In this document: positions 24,433-31,613 of the stretch, piece after piece
Layout: the number at the start of each line of letters is the position of its first letter
Numbering within the stretch: position 1 is the stretch's first letter
Source: Clostridiales bacterium
GTDB taxonomy: Bacteria > Bacillota > Peptococcia > DRI-13 > UBA5745
Assembly: GCA_009782505.1 (NCBI GenBank)
Contig: WRIW01000009.1
Coordinates: forward strand, 1 to 54,869
Direction of reading: 5' to 3'
Length of the DNA stretch: 54,869 nucleotides
Position numbers and translations under genes: made by a program
Notes under the pieces: generated by a model
Told to the model about the DNA's origin: nothing
The model's database searches: none
Seen by the model: only the letters and a program-made list of their open reading frames with translations

Positions 24433-25002
24433 TCATCTTTTTTTCCACTTCGGCACGATAGACAGCTTTTCGTAATCTGATTTCAACATGCCCAGGAAGA
24501 AGACGTTGGCGTACTTCCCGTCAACGAATATCTGATTCCTCAGGTGCCCCTCGGGCTTGTACCCGAACTTGAGGGCGTTCTGAAGGCCGTATGGCTGGTT
24601 TTCCGATATGCGCATGTATGTCTTCTGCAAACGCAGCTCATAGTACGCGAAATCCAGGAGCACGATGAGCAGGTCGAGGCCGAATCCCGCCAGGCGCATG
24701 TCCTTCTCGCCTATGCCCAGCAGCAGCTCGGCGTTGCCGTTCATGCGGTCGATGTCCCGCAGGCAGCAGACGCCGATGGGCACGTCGTCCCTGGCTCTCA
24801 GTACCATGAAGATCATCTTTGACGTCCGGGGGTCATAGATGCCCCCTTTCGACAAGGCGATCTCGTCGCGTATCGAATCCAAATCGTTGCTGTCGTAGGC
24901 GTCGTATGCCTGGCGGAAATCCTTATCCATGTACCATTTCTGCAGTATCTCCGCGTCTTTTTCCTCCAAAGTCCGCAGCCTGACCTTCTTGCCTTTCAGC
25001 AT
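24433..25002 (-). CDS. GNAT-family N-acetyltransferase (RimJ/RimL-like)
   Basis: The 189-residue protein begins MLKGKKVRLRTLEEKDAEIL, the common start of RimJ/RimL-type acetyltransferases, and shows DVPIGVCCLRDIDRMNGNAEL (strand 4 region), a GEKDMRLAGFGLD acetyl-CoA loop in which the usual RGKGYG glycines are altered, and KFGYKPEGHLRN near the C-terminus. Proteins of this group acetylate protein N-termini, amino sugars or antibiotics; the substrate is unknown. GGAGGCG lies five bases before the ATG. It ends eight bases before the -35 of the Fur-type promoter and is probably a separate unit. Confidence 0.8.
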   Translation of the reverse strand: MLKGKKVRLRTLEEKDAEILQKWYMDKDFRQAYDAYDSNDLDSIRDEIALSKGGIYDPRTSKMIFMVLRARDDVPIGVCCLRDIDRMNGNAELLLGIGEKDMRLAGFGLDLLIVLLDFAYYELRLQKTYMRISENQPYGLQNALKFGYKPEGHLRNQIFVDGKYANVFFLGMLKSDYEKLSIVPKWKKR

Positions 25003-25060
25003 CTTTTCGCCTCCTATATCCTAAGATGAGCTACGCCCTAAACCCAAAAGCGGCATAGCC

Positions 25061-26254
25061 TTAGCCGGATGTCCGACGGGGCTCGGCGCGTCCGCAAGCG
25101 CGGAGCGGCGCCAGAATCAAGCCGGACAGTATCTTCGGCGCGAAAAACGTCGATTTCTCCGGCATTACGATATCCGGGTCCGATGTGCCGGCGTCGGCTA
25201 CCGCCATGAGCTCCCCGTGGCTCACCGGATGGAGCGCTACGGCTATATCGTAGAGCCCGTCGTCCACCGCTTTGCGCATTTTACCCAGCTCCCCTTCGGG
25301 GTAATAATCGAAATGCTTGCTGTCCATGATCATGTCATGGCCCAAACCCAAGAGCGGATACAAGGTCTCTTCCAGTATACGGCAGTCGAGGCGGCCTACG
25401 ACGTCCCCCTCGTCCACATCATCCGCCCGGTAAGTCCAGCAGCCTTCTCTCGTATACAGGCTGAAAGCGTGGCGCTCCGGGGTAGCGAAGCCCTGCGCCT
25501 CTTCCAGGGGCAGCTTGCCCTTCACCGCCTCGAAGCCGGCTTTGCCGCGAATGACCCTGTTGTAAGCCTGTATCCCCGCCCGGTCCCCGGGGCATATGTA
25601 CGCTATGCACCGGTCAAGGCCCATACGCAGGGCGCTGTGGTAGCGGTGGTGCCCGTCGGCGATGTAGAGGGGCGCTTCGCCCACGGCGCCCGAAAGGCGC
25701 CGCCCCCAGTCCCCCGCCTCGCTTACTTTATAGATACGGTTAACGATCCCGGAGAGCTCCGATTCCCCCATGAAATCCGAAGTGAACTCATACAGCGGGG
25801 CCTCGCTGCCGCATATCTCGTCCAGCGCCTCGCTTACCGGCGTCCCGGTGATGAGCCATATAGGCTCCGTGACATATCCCGTCTCCTCCATCAGACTTAT
25901 CCTGCCCGCGACCTTCTCGTCAAAGGTCTTCTCATGCCGGATGACCTCCCCGGCTTCATAGGGGCTGACTTCCATCGCCGCCAGAAAACCCCTGCGGCGC
26001 GACCCGCCGAAGCTTTGCTCATAGACATAGTATCCCGGCTCGTCGTCCCTGGCCAGGGCGCCCCTGTCCAGCATGCTTGCCAGGGCGTCCGCGGGGGCGT
26101 CCCCCAGTATCACATGATAGAAAGAATCCGGGTTGCCCCGCAGCAGCTTTTCCAAAGGAGAGCCGGGCTTGATCACGTCGTAAGGCGGGCAAGTGACCTT
26201 ATCCGCCCATCCGCTCCCCGGCCTGAGCCCCGCCAAGCCGTATATCTTCGTCAT
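25061..26254 (-). CDS. DUF1015 family protein (SerK/SbnI-like)
   Basis: The 397-residue protein matches the DUF1015 pattern throughout: VTCPPYDVIKPG near the start, FYHVILGD, RRGFLAAMEV, VIRHEKTFDEKV, ADGHHRYHSALR (about 197-208), and the C-terminal MPEKSTFFAPKILSGLIL. Relatives include free-serine kinases of archaea (SerK) and staphylococci (SbnI), so phosphorylation of a small molecule is plausible, but for the bacterial family the reaction is mostly untested. A GAGG site lies 8 bases before the ATG. The gene is divergent from the small DUF1858 gene, and their predicted promoters abut. Confidence 0.85.
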   Translation of the reverse strand: MTKIYGLAGLRPGSGWADKVTCPPYDVIKPGSPLEKLLRGNPDSFYHVILGDAPADALASMLDRGALARDDEPGYYVYEQSFGGSRRRGFLAAMEVSPYEAGEVIRHEKTFDEKVAGRISLMEETGYVTEPIWLITGTPVSEALDEICGSEAPLYEFTSDFMGESELSGIVNRIYKVSEAGDWGRRLSGAVGEAPLYIADGHHRYHSALRMGLDRCIAYICPGDRAGIQAYNRVIRGKAGFEAVKGKLPLEEAQGFATPERHAFSLYTREGCWTYRADDVDEGDVVGRLDCRILEETLYPLLGLGHDMIMDSKHFDYYPEGELGKMRKAVDDGLYDIAVALHPVSHGELMAVADAGTSDPDIVMPEKSTFFAPKILSGLILAPLRACGRAEPRRTSG

Positions 26255-26283
26255 CCTCAGCGCCTCGTTTCATCGGATAATAT

Positions 26284-26312
26284 ATTTTATCACAAAACTA
26301 TTGCTTTGTGCA
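26284..26312 (-). promoter_or_regulatory. Predicted promoter of the DUF1015 gene
   Basis: On the minus strand TGCACA (26312-26307), 17 bases and TAAAAT (26289-26284). The -35 directly abuts that of the divergent DUF1858 promoter. Confidence 0.4.
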
Positions 26313-26328
26313 CAGGCTCTGATATAAT
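26301..26328 (+). promoter_or_regulatory. Predicted promoter of the DUF1858 gene
   Basis: TTGCTT (26301-26306), a 16-base spacer and TATAAT (26323-26328) with TGA before it (extended -10). The coding start is 55 bases downstream. Confidence 0.6.
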
Positions 26329-26382
26329 AATACTTGGTCAATTTCGCAGGGCATTGACAATATTTTTCCGGGAGGTAGAGCA

Positions 26383-26580
26383 ATGATCACTAAGGATATG
26401 AGCATTACCGATATCGTTTTCCAGCACCCTGAGGTCATGTCGGTTTTCGCCGAGTACGGCATGGGCTGCATCGGATGCATGGCCGCCCGCTTTGAGAACC
26501 TTGGCCAGGGGGCGGAAGTCCACGGTATCGACGCCGACCAGTTGGTAGCCGACCTCAACGCCGCTATGATCGGCGACTGA
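26383..26580 (+). CDS. Small DUF1858-domain protein with CxxC
   Basis: The 65-residue product is a complete DUF1858-type domain: TKDMSITDIVFQHPEVMSVFAEYGMGCIGC, here in two parts around residues 3-32, with the pair Cys29/Cys32 and a helical tail. Such small helical domains also occur fused to hybrid-cluster or methyltransferase-like proteins, and the CxxC suggests redox or metal binding. The function is unknown. A strong ribosome site GGAGGT lies six bases before the ATG, and both a promoter and a terminator flank it, so it is a single-gene transcript and probably well expressed. Confidence 0.85.
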   Translation: MITKDMSITDIVFQHPEVMSVFAEYGMGCIGCMAARFENLGQGAEVHGIDADQLVADLNAAMIGD

Positions 26581-26613
26581 CCACACGATCCCCACTCAGA
26601 CGGTACAGACGCG

Positions 26614-26637
26614 AAACGGACACGCTTGTGTCCGTTT
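26614..26637. terminator. Bidirectional intrinsic terminator
   Basis: AAACGGACAC (26614-26623) and GTGTCCGTTT (26628-26637) form a perfect 10-bp stem with a GCTT loop. T runs lie on both sides. It serves the plus-strand DUF1858 gene and the minus-strand ribosomal/regulator cluster, whose genes converge here. Confidence 0.85.
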
Positions 26638-26655
26638 TACTTATGCCTCGTCCGC

Positions 26656-27363
26656 TCAATACCCGCTGTTTGCCCTGTTTTGAAGCATATAACCTACGCC
26701 GCTGCGGGTCACCAGATAAGCCGGGGAAGCGGGGTCGGCTTCTATTTTCTGCCTCAAGCGGCCGACGCCGACACGGAGGTAGTGTACATGCCCGGCGTGA
26801 TCCTCGCCCCAGACATGGGTGAGCAGCTCCTCGTGGCAAATCACCTGATTAGGGCGCTCCGCCATATAGATAAGCAACTTATACTCCGTAGGCGTCAGCG
26901 GGGCGGCTTTCCCCCTCACTACTACCTGCCTCCTGCCCAAGTCGATGACCATGCCGCCTATCCTCTTCTTGCCGTCTTCCTCATCGCCTTCCTCGCGGCC
27001 GGCGCGGCGCATGACGGCGCCGACGCGGGCAAAGAACTCATCGGTGGAGTAAGGGTAAGCCAGGAAGTCATCCGCCCCGGCCCTCAGGGCGGCCGCGACG
27101 CCCGCGCCGCCCTCCGCCTGCCCCATCATGACGACCGGTATATCGCTCACCTCGCGGAGGAGCTTGATAAATTCCAGGCCTTCCATATCCGGCAAGGCTT
27201 CGCCTACGACCAGCAGATGCCAGAAGCCATCGGCGATGTTGCCTAAGATATAATGCCCGCCGGGCGCGGTAGTCACGTCAAAGCCCGCCGCCCGCAGATT
27301 AGCCCGTAGAAGGCGTAGCGATTCCTTGTCCCGTATCGCGAGTATTGCTTTTGTGCGGTTCAA
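26656..27363 (-). CDS. Orphan OmpR/KdpE-type response regulator with degenerate receiver
   Basis: The 235-residue protein has a receiver fold (1-118) and an intact OmpR/PhoB winged helix (about 135-230; PLTPTEYKLLIYMAERPNQVICHEEL and HYLRVGVGRLRQKIE). The receiver has lost its chemistry. Where the phosphorylated Asp should stand (LLxD before xxxPDMEG) it has Gly54, the switch Thr position reads Gly, and the invariant Lys (normally in KPF) is Tyr. Only one of the N-terminal acidic pair remains. No histidine kinase gene is nearby. It therefore probably works without phosphorylation, as a constitutive or ligand-controlled regulator. It starts at TTG 27363 with GAGG 8 bases upstream, ten bases after obgE, as the last gene of the ribosomal cluster. 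Confidence 0.85.
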   Translation of the reverse strand: MNRTKAILAIRDKESLRLLRANLRAAGFDVTTAPGGHYILGNIADGFWHLLVVGEALPDMEGLEFIKLLREVSDIPVVMMGQAEGGAGVAAALRAGADDFLAYPYSTDEFFARVGAVMRRAGREEGDEEDGKKRIGGMVIDLGRRQVVVRGKAAPLTPTEYKLLIYMAERPNQVICHEELLTHVWGEDHAGHVHYLRVGVGRLRQKIEADPASPAYLVTRSGVGYMLQNRANSGY

Positions 27364-27373
27364 TATATTGACC

Positions 27374-28678
27374 TCATCCTCCCGCCGAAGTGTCGGCGTA
27401 CTCGAACTCCATCGGGCCGATGACGACAGTATCCCCGTCCGCGGCGCCCGCGGCCTTTAGTGTCCCGTCCACATCCATCGACCGCAGTATCTTCAGAAGA
27501 CGGCCCACTGCCGCTTCATTGTGGAAGTTCGTCCTCCTGATCTGGCGCTCCGCCTCGCTGCCGGAAAGTATCCACCGGTCGTTGTCCCGCCTGACCGCGA
27601 TGGGCGGCCCGTCCGCGGCTTCCAGCCTGGTGACGCGGATATCGCCGTCCCCGGGCGCCGGCTCCGGCAGCCTTGCCTGGATGGCGTCCTGCTCCTTCAG
27701 AAGCCTTCCCGCCTCCCGCATCAGCTCGGCACAGCCCAAACCTGTGGCGGCGGATATGGCGATGATTTGATGATCCCCGCCGAGCTTCTCCCGCAGGCGC
27801 GCAAGGTTCTCCTCAGCCTGGGGCAGGTCCATTTTATTCGCCGCTACGATCTGAGGCTTACTACTCAGGCCGGGGCTGTACAGCTCCAGCTCTTTCGTGA
27901 TGGTCTCGAAATCCTCCAGGGGGTCGCGGCCTTCGAAGCCGGAGACGTCCAGTACATGGATCAGCACCCTCGTCCGTTCCACATGCCGCAGGAAGCGAAA
28001 CCCGAGCCCCGCCCCTTCGCCGGCCCCTTCGATGAGCCCGGGTATATCGGCCAGCACAAAGCTTTCTTCATCGTCCAGCCGGACTACGCCCAGGTTCGGG
28101 TCGATGGTCGTAAACGGGTAGTCCGCTATCTTAGGCTTGGCGGCGGAGACCCTGGCGATGATGGACGACTTGCCCACATTGGGGAAACCGATCAGGCCTA
28201 CATCCGCCAGGAGCTTCAGTTCCAGCACCAGCCAGCTTTCTTCCCCGGTTTCGCCGTTGTCCGCCACCCGGGGCGCCCTATTTACCGAAGAGACGAAGCG
28301 GGCGTTGCCCTTCCCGCCCCGGCCCCCCCGGGCTACGGCGAGCCTCTGCCGGTGGAAGACCAGGTCGCCCACCACAGAGCCGTCGTCTTTCTTCACCACG
28401 GTACCCACAGGCACTCTCACCACCAGGTCGGCCCCGGCGGCGCCATGCATATTTTTGCTTTTGCCCGGCTCGCCCGGCGCGGCGTTGTAGTGCTTTCTGT
28501 ACCGGAAGTCCACCAGGGTCCTGAGCCCTTCGTCGGCGACGAAGACGACGCTTCCGCCTTTTCCGCCGTCGCCGCCGGAAGGCCCCCCGGCGGGCACATA
28601 CTTCTCCCGGCGGAAAGACACCATGCCGTCGCCGCCTTTACCGGCTTTCACGAATATTTTCGCGTAATCGTAAAACAA
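27374..28678 (-). CDS. obgE: Ribosome-assembly GTPase ObgE/CgtA
   Basis: Obg is an essential GTPase in 50S assembly and stress signalling. The 434-residue protein has the glycine-rich Obg fold (FYDYAKIFVKAGKGGDG to GGRGGKGNARF, about 2-155), the GTPase domain with G1 GFPNVGKSS, DIPGLIEGA, NKMD and SAATG, and the C-terminal OCT domain (about 345-425). The start is TTG 28678, seven bases after GGAG, giving the conserved N-terminus; an upstream GTG at 28723 would add 15 unconserved residues. A very stable hairpin lies just upstream in the gap to rpmA. The response-regulator gene follows. Confidence 0.96.
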   Translation of the reverse strand: MFYDYAKIFVKAGKGGDGMVSFRREKYVPAGGPSGGDGGKGGSVVFVADEGLRTLVDFRYRKHYNAAPGEPGKSKNMHGAAGADLVVRVPVGTVVKKDDGSVVGDLVFHRQRLAVARGGRGGKGNARFVSSVNRAPRVADNGETGEESWLVLELKLLADVGLIGFPNVGKSSIIARVSAAKPKIADYPFTTIDPNLGVVRLDDEESFVLADIPGLIEGAGEGAGLGFRFLRHVERTRVLIHVLDVSGFEGRDPLEDFETITKELELYSPGLSSKPQIVAANKMDLPQAEENLARLREKLGGDHQIIAISAATGLGCAELMREAGRLLKEQDAIQARLPEPAPGDGDIRVTRLEAADGPPIAVRRDNDRWILSGSEAERQIRRTNFHNEAAVGRLLKILRSMDVDGTLKAAGAADGDTVVIGPMEFEYADTSAGG

Positions 28679-28701
28679 TTCCTTGCTCCGTAAAATGCTG
28701 T

Positions 28702-28753
28702 CGCCGCCGGAAGCGAAACACACCGCAGATAGTATGTTTCGTTTCCGGCGGCG
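28702..28753 (-). other. Large hairpin in the rpmA-obgE gap
   Basis: CGCCGCCGGAAGCGAAACA (28702-28720) is complementary to 28735-28753 over 19 positions with a single G/T-type mismatch, leaving a 14-base loop. No T run follows on the minus strand. The obgE ribosome site begins about 15 bases beyond. It may be an attenuator, an mRNA-processing or stability element, or a translation-control structure for obgE. Confidence 0.7.
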
Positions 28754-28839
28754 CCAAAGTTAAGTGGATATCGAGCTGCCTGCCCGGGTCTCCGATGCTT
28801 TGCGTTATCGCGGGATAAGAACCGCAAATCAGCAAGGCG

Positions 28840-29139
28840 TCAAGCGTTATGGGACACAACTCTCTCCGGGTATATGCTGACTCTTTTCCGGCTTTTGTCG
28901 AGATGCTCGAATTTGACATATCCGTCGATGAGGGCAAAAAGGGTATCGTCCTTCCCCAGCCCTACATTTGTACCGGGATGTATCTTCGTGCCTCTCTGGC
29001 GGACGATGATATTGCCGGCGGTCACCAGCTGCCCGTCGTATCTCTTCACGCCCAGCCTCTGGGCGGCGGAATCCCTGCCGTTGCGGGAGCTCCCCACGCC
29101 TTTCTTATGGGCAAAAAGCTGTAGATCCATTCTGATCAT
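28840..29139 (-). CDS. rpmA: 50S ribosomal protein L27
   Basis: The 99-residue L27 precursor begins [24 protein letters not shown]. The N-terminal part up to the LQLFA site is the Firmicutes extension removed by the Prp protease before L27 enters the ribosome, exposing the HKKG end near the peptidyl-transferase centre. The rest shows [21 protein letters not shown] and [17 protein letters not shown]. The ATG at 29139 lies eight bases after AGGAGG, which overlaps the end of prp. The gene order rplU-prp-rpmA is standard for Firmicutes. Confidence 0.97.
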   Translation of the reverse strand: MIRMDLQLFAHKKGVGSSRNGRDSAAQRLGVKRYDGQLVTAGNIIVRQRGTKIHPGTNVGLGKDDTLFALIDGYVKFEHLDKSRKRVSIYPERVVSHNA

Positions 29140-29144
29140 GACAC

Positions 29145-29474
29145 TCACCTCCTGTAGGCTAAATCGATATGCTTCCTGTGGCTCTTCCGTATCGCCTCCA
29201 GGCCCAGGGCCATGGCGTATAGCATCGCCTGCGCCTCGGCCGCCCCGGTCTCGGGAAAGCTCCCGTCGAGCCGACAGTAAATCAGGCCCTGAGGCAGTAT
29301 GCGGTAATTGACACTCCCCGGAAACCGCCGGGCGAGCCCCATCACCGCCGCCGTAGCGACGGCGGATACCCCCGCGCAGACGATATCCGCGCCTTGGGGG
29401 GCATAGCGGGCGTGGCCCCAGACCAGGAAACCTTCTATATGATCCTTGCTTCCTTTGAGCCTGATCCTGATCAT
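29145..29474 (-). CDS. prp: Ribosomal-processing cysteine protease Prp
   Basis: Prp cleaves the N-terminal extension of L27. The 109-residue protein has the two catalytic residues in their usual places: His in [12 protein letters not shown] (about residue 21) and Cys in [10 protein letters not shown] (about residue 33). The ATG at 29474 overlaps the rplU stop. Its substrate, rpmA, starts five bases after its own stop codon. Confidence 0.93.
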   Translation of the reverse strand: MIRIRLKGSKDHIEGFLVWGHARYAPQGADIVCAGVSAVATAAVMGLARRFPGSVNYRILPQGLIYCRLDGSFPETGAAEAQAMLYAMALGLEAIRKSHRKHIDLAYRR

Positions 29475-30145
29475 TCGTCCCGGGCGCCGTCCGCGGCGGG
29501 CTCTTCCGTAGCCGGAGCTTCTTCTGCAGCAGCTTCTTCTGCAGAAGAAGCTGCTGCAGCGGCAGCCTCTTCCGCAGCCGGGGCTTCGCTGGCTACAGCC
29601 TCCTCGGCTACAGTAGCCTCGTTGACCGGCTTAACCTCTTCCGCGGCCTGCATCTCCTGCGCCGCGACGGCTTCGCTAACCGCAACCTCCTCAGCCACGG
29701 CAGCCTCGCCCACCGGCTTGGCCTCCTCCGCGGCTTTCGCCTCAGCCGCCTTGGATCGTCTCGCCGGCTTGGCTTCTTTTGCCGGCTTTGCCTCGGCAGT
29801 CGCTTCGTCAACCGCGGCGGCCTGTGCCACGCCGTCCACATATATCCCGTCGATGACGACTTTGGAGTATGGCTGGCGGTGCCCCCGCAGCTTGCGATAC
29901 TTCTTCTTCGGCTTATACTTGAAGACCAGTATCTTCTCGCCCTTGCCTTGCTCCACGACCTTAAGGACGACCTTAGCGTTCTCCACATAAGGCTTTCCTA
30001 CGGTGAAGCCGCCAGGCTGCCCTAAAGCCAGCACCTTGGTCACCTCGACGGTATCCCCCGCCTCGGCGTCGAGCTTCTCCACCGTCAGTACGTCGCCCTG
30101 CTGGACTTTGTATTGTTTGCCGCCGGTTTCCATGATTACGTACAT
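29471..30145 (-). CDS. rplU: 50S ribosomal protein L21 with long Ala/Glu-rich C-terminal tail
   Basis: Residues 1-103 are a normal L21 ([20 protein letters not shown], then [21 protein letters not shown]), a 23S rRNA-binding protein. The remaining 120 or so residues form a low-complexity tail, first Lys/Ala/Glu-rich, then purely Ala/Glu/Val/Ser, ending GARDE. L21 is usually 100-105 residues long. The tail DNA contains a 36-base perfect palindrome at 29524-29559. The gene has its own promoter and a leader of about 150 bases. The prp start overlaps its stop. The tail looks like a slippage-driven expansion but is an open frame in phase with the ribosomal protein. Confidence 0.95.
   Translation of the reverse strand: MYVIMETGGKQYKVQQGDVLTVEKLDAEAGDTVEVTKVLALGQPGGFTVGKPYVENAKVVLKVVEQGKGEKILVFKYKPKKKYRKLRGHRQPYSKVVIDGIYVDGVAQAAAVDEATAEAKPAKEAKPARRSKAAEAKAAEEAKPVGEAAVAEEVAVSEAVAAQEMQAAEEVKPVNEATVAEEAVASEAPAAEEAAAAAASSAEEAAAEEAPATEEPAADGARDE
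29524..29559. repeat. 36-bp perfect palindrome inside the rplU tail
   Basis: The sequence from CTGCAGCAGCTTCTTCTG to its exact complement is symmetrical about 29541/29542 with no loop. It encodes Ser/Ala/Glu residues of the low-complexity L21 tail. Such a perfect palindrome could extrude as a cruciform or fold tightly in mRNA. Confidence 0.9.
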
Positions 30146-30307
30146 TCTTACACCTCCTGACCTGGTCTCGCCGCCCCGAAGGCAGTCGTTAGCATCCCGA
30201 CATTTAGCCCGGCTATTGTGCCGGAGCCCCGGGCGAGCGGTTTGGCAGGCTTCTGTACTGCGCCGTGCAGTACTTGCATCCGGGATAACCGGCGCCTACG
30301 TCAGATG
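30146..30307 (-). promoter_or_regulatory. rplU leader (candidate L21 leader RNA)
   Basis: About 155 bases lie between the predicted start of transcription (near 30301) and the rplU ATG. They hold several stems, the clearest being GTACTGC/GCAGTAC (30255-30261 with 30267-30273) and CCGG/CCGG around 30278-30291. Firmicutes rplU genes are known to carry an autoregulatory L21 leader. I did not verify the consensus fold, so this is a candidate by position and structure. AGGAGG precedes the ATG. Confidence 0.5.
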
Positions 30308-30336
30308 ATGATATCATTTTCCCCCGCGCTTGTCAA
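30308..30336 (-). promoter_or_regulatory. Strong predicted promoter of rplU-prp-rpmA-obgE
   Basis: On the minus strand TTGACA (30336-30331), exactly 17 bases and TATCAT (30313-30308), with TGA before the -10. It starts right after the rng stop codon. Confidence 0.8.
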
Positions 30337-30343
30337 ATGGATT

Positions 30344-31612
30344 TTACCTGGGATATATTGCCATTTCTTCCAGCGCTTTGAGCGGGATGCGGCCTTTACC
30401 GTCGCAATGGGGGCATACGATCTCCCATGTGCTATGCAGCGGCTGGCCGACCTTCTTACGGGTGATCTCCACCAGGCCCAGGGGGCTGAACCCCAGGATA
30501 TGGGTCTTGATCCTGTCTTTGTTCAGCTCGTCGATGAGCACATCCAATATCTTTTGCTTGTGGCTCTCATTGTCCATATCGATAAAGTCGATGATGATGA
30601 TCCCGCCTATGTTACGTATCCTCAGCTGGCGCGCTATCTCCCGGGCCGCCTCCATATTGGTCCTCAGTATAGTGTCCGTAAGGTCTGTGCTGCCCACGTA
30701 CTTGCCGGTATTGACGTCGATGACGGTCATGGCTTCCGTACGGTCGATGATCAGGTAGCTCCCGTTTTTCATCCAGACTTTACGGTCGAGAGCGGCGTCC
30801 ATTTCCTGAGCGATGGAGTATTTCTCAAACATCTCCTCCATGTTGCACACGAAGACCTTCCGCTTCAGGCGCGGCTCCATGATATCCAGGTACCCCAGCA
30901 CTTCATTGTATAACGCCCGGGAATTCACCATCAGCCGGTTGATCTCCGTAGAGAATACATCCCTGAGTATCCGCTGGCAGAGGCCCATGTCTTTGAAGAT
31001 GAGACCCTTCGCCACCCCCTGATCGAAGCGGTTCCTGACCCCTTCCCATATCATCATGAGCTGCTCCTGGTCCTGTATCAGCTCTTCCCGGGAAGCCCCT
31101 TCCCCTATGGTCCGGACGATGAGCCCCATATCCTGCGGCTTCAACTCCTCAGCCAGGGACTGGAGCCGCAGGCGCTCGGCCGGCTTCTGTATCCGCCTGG
31201 ATACCGCGCAGTGCTCCACCGCGGGCATCAGCACCAGATAACGCCCCGGCAGGGTGATCTGGGCGGTGATCCTGGCGCCTTTTGAGCCGGCAGGCTCCTT
31301 CGTTATCTGCACCATCAGCTCCTGGCCTTCCTTCAGCAGACCCTGTATAGGTATATCCCCGGAGCACGCAGCCGGTACAGAGGTATCCGTCCGGGCGTCG
31401 TCCACATAGAGGAAGGCGTTTTTCTCCAGCCCGATATCCACGAAAGCCGCCTGCATGCCGGGCAGGATGTTTTTCACGACGCCTTTATATATGTTGCCCA
31501 CCACGCGCCTGTCCGATTCCCGCTCCAGGTACAGCTCCGCCAGGCGGCCTTCCTCCACCACCGCCACGGTGGTCTCATTATCCTCCGAACGCATCAATAG
31601 CTCTCTGCGCAT
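30344..31612 (-). CDS. rng: Ribonuclease E/G
   Basis: A 422-residue endoribonuclease of the RNase E/G family, acting in rRNA maturation and mRNA decay. It has the S1-like RNA-binding region with VVGNIYKGVVKNILPGMQAAFVD (about 35-57) and ARITAQITLPGRYLVLMP, the catalytic DNase I-like domain with LIIDRTEAMTVIDVNTGKYVG and IGGIIIIDFIDMD (metal-binding Asp residues), and a zinc-link CPHC motif in VCPHCDGKG, close to the C-terminus. The ATG at 31612 lies one base after the stop of the TIGR03936 gene. It ends immediately before the rplU promoter. Confidence 0.94.
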   Translation of the reverse strand: MRRELLMRSEDNETTVAVVEEGRLAELYLERESDRRVVGNIYKGVVKNILPGMQAAFVDIGLEKNAFLYVDDARTDTSVPAACSGDIPIQGLLKEGQELMVQITKEPAGSKGARITAQITLPGRYLVLMPAVEHCAVSRRIQKPAERLRLQSLAEELKPQDMGLIVRTIGEGASREELIQDQEQLMMIWEGVRNRFDQGVAKGLIFKDMGLCQRILRDVFSTEINRLMVNSRALYNEVLGYLDIMEPRLKRKVFVCNMEEMFEKYSIAQEMDAALDRKVWMKNGSYLIIDRTEAMTVIDVNTGKYVGSTDLTDTILRTNMEAAREIARQLRIRNIGGIIIIDFIDMDNESHKQKILDVLIDELNKDRIKTHILGFSPLGLVEITRKKVGQPLHSTWEIVCPHCDGKGRIPLKALEEMAIYPR

Positions 31613-31613
31613 A

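Noticed and set aside
25021-25037. The string CTAAGATGAGCTAYGCCC occurs at 25021 and again near 45209
   Set aside because: About one such near-identical 18-base pair is expected by chance in a window of this size. There is no flanking similarity or symmetry.
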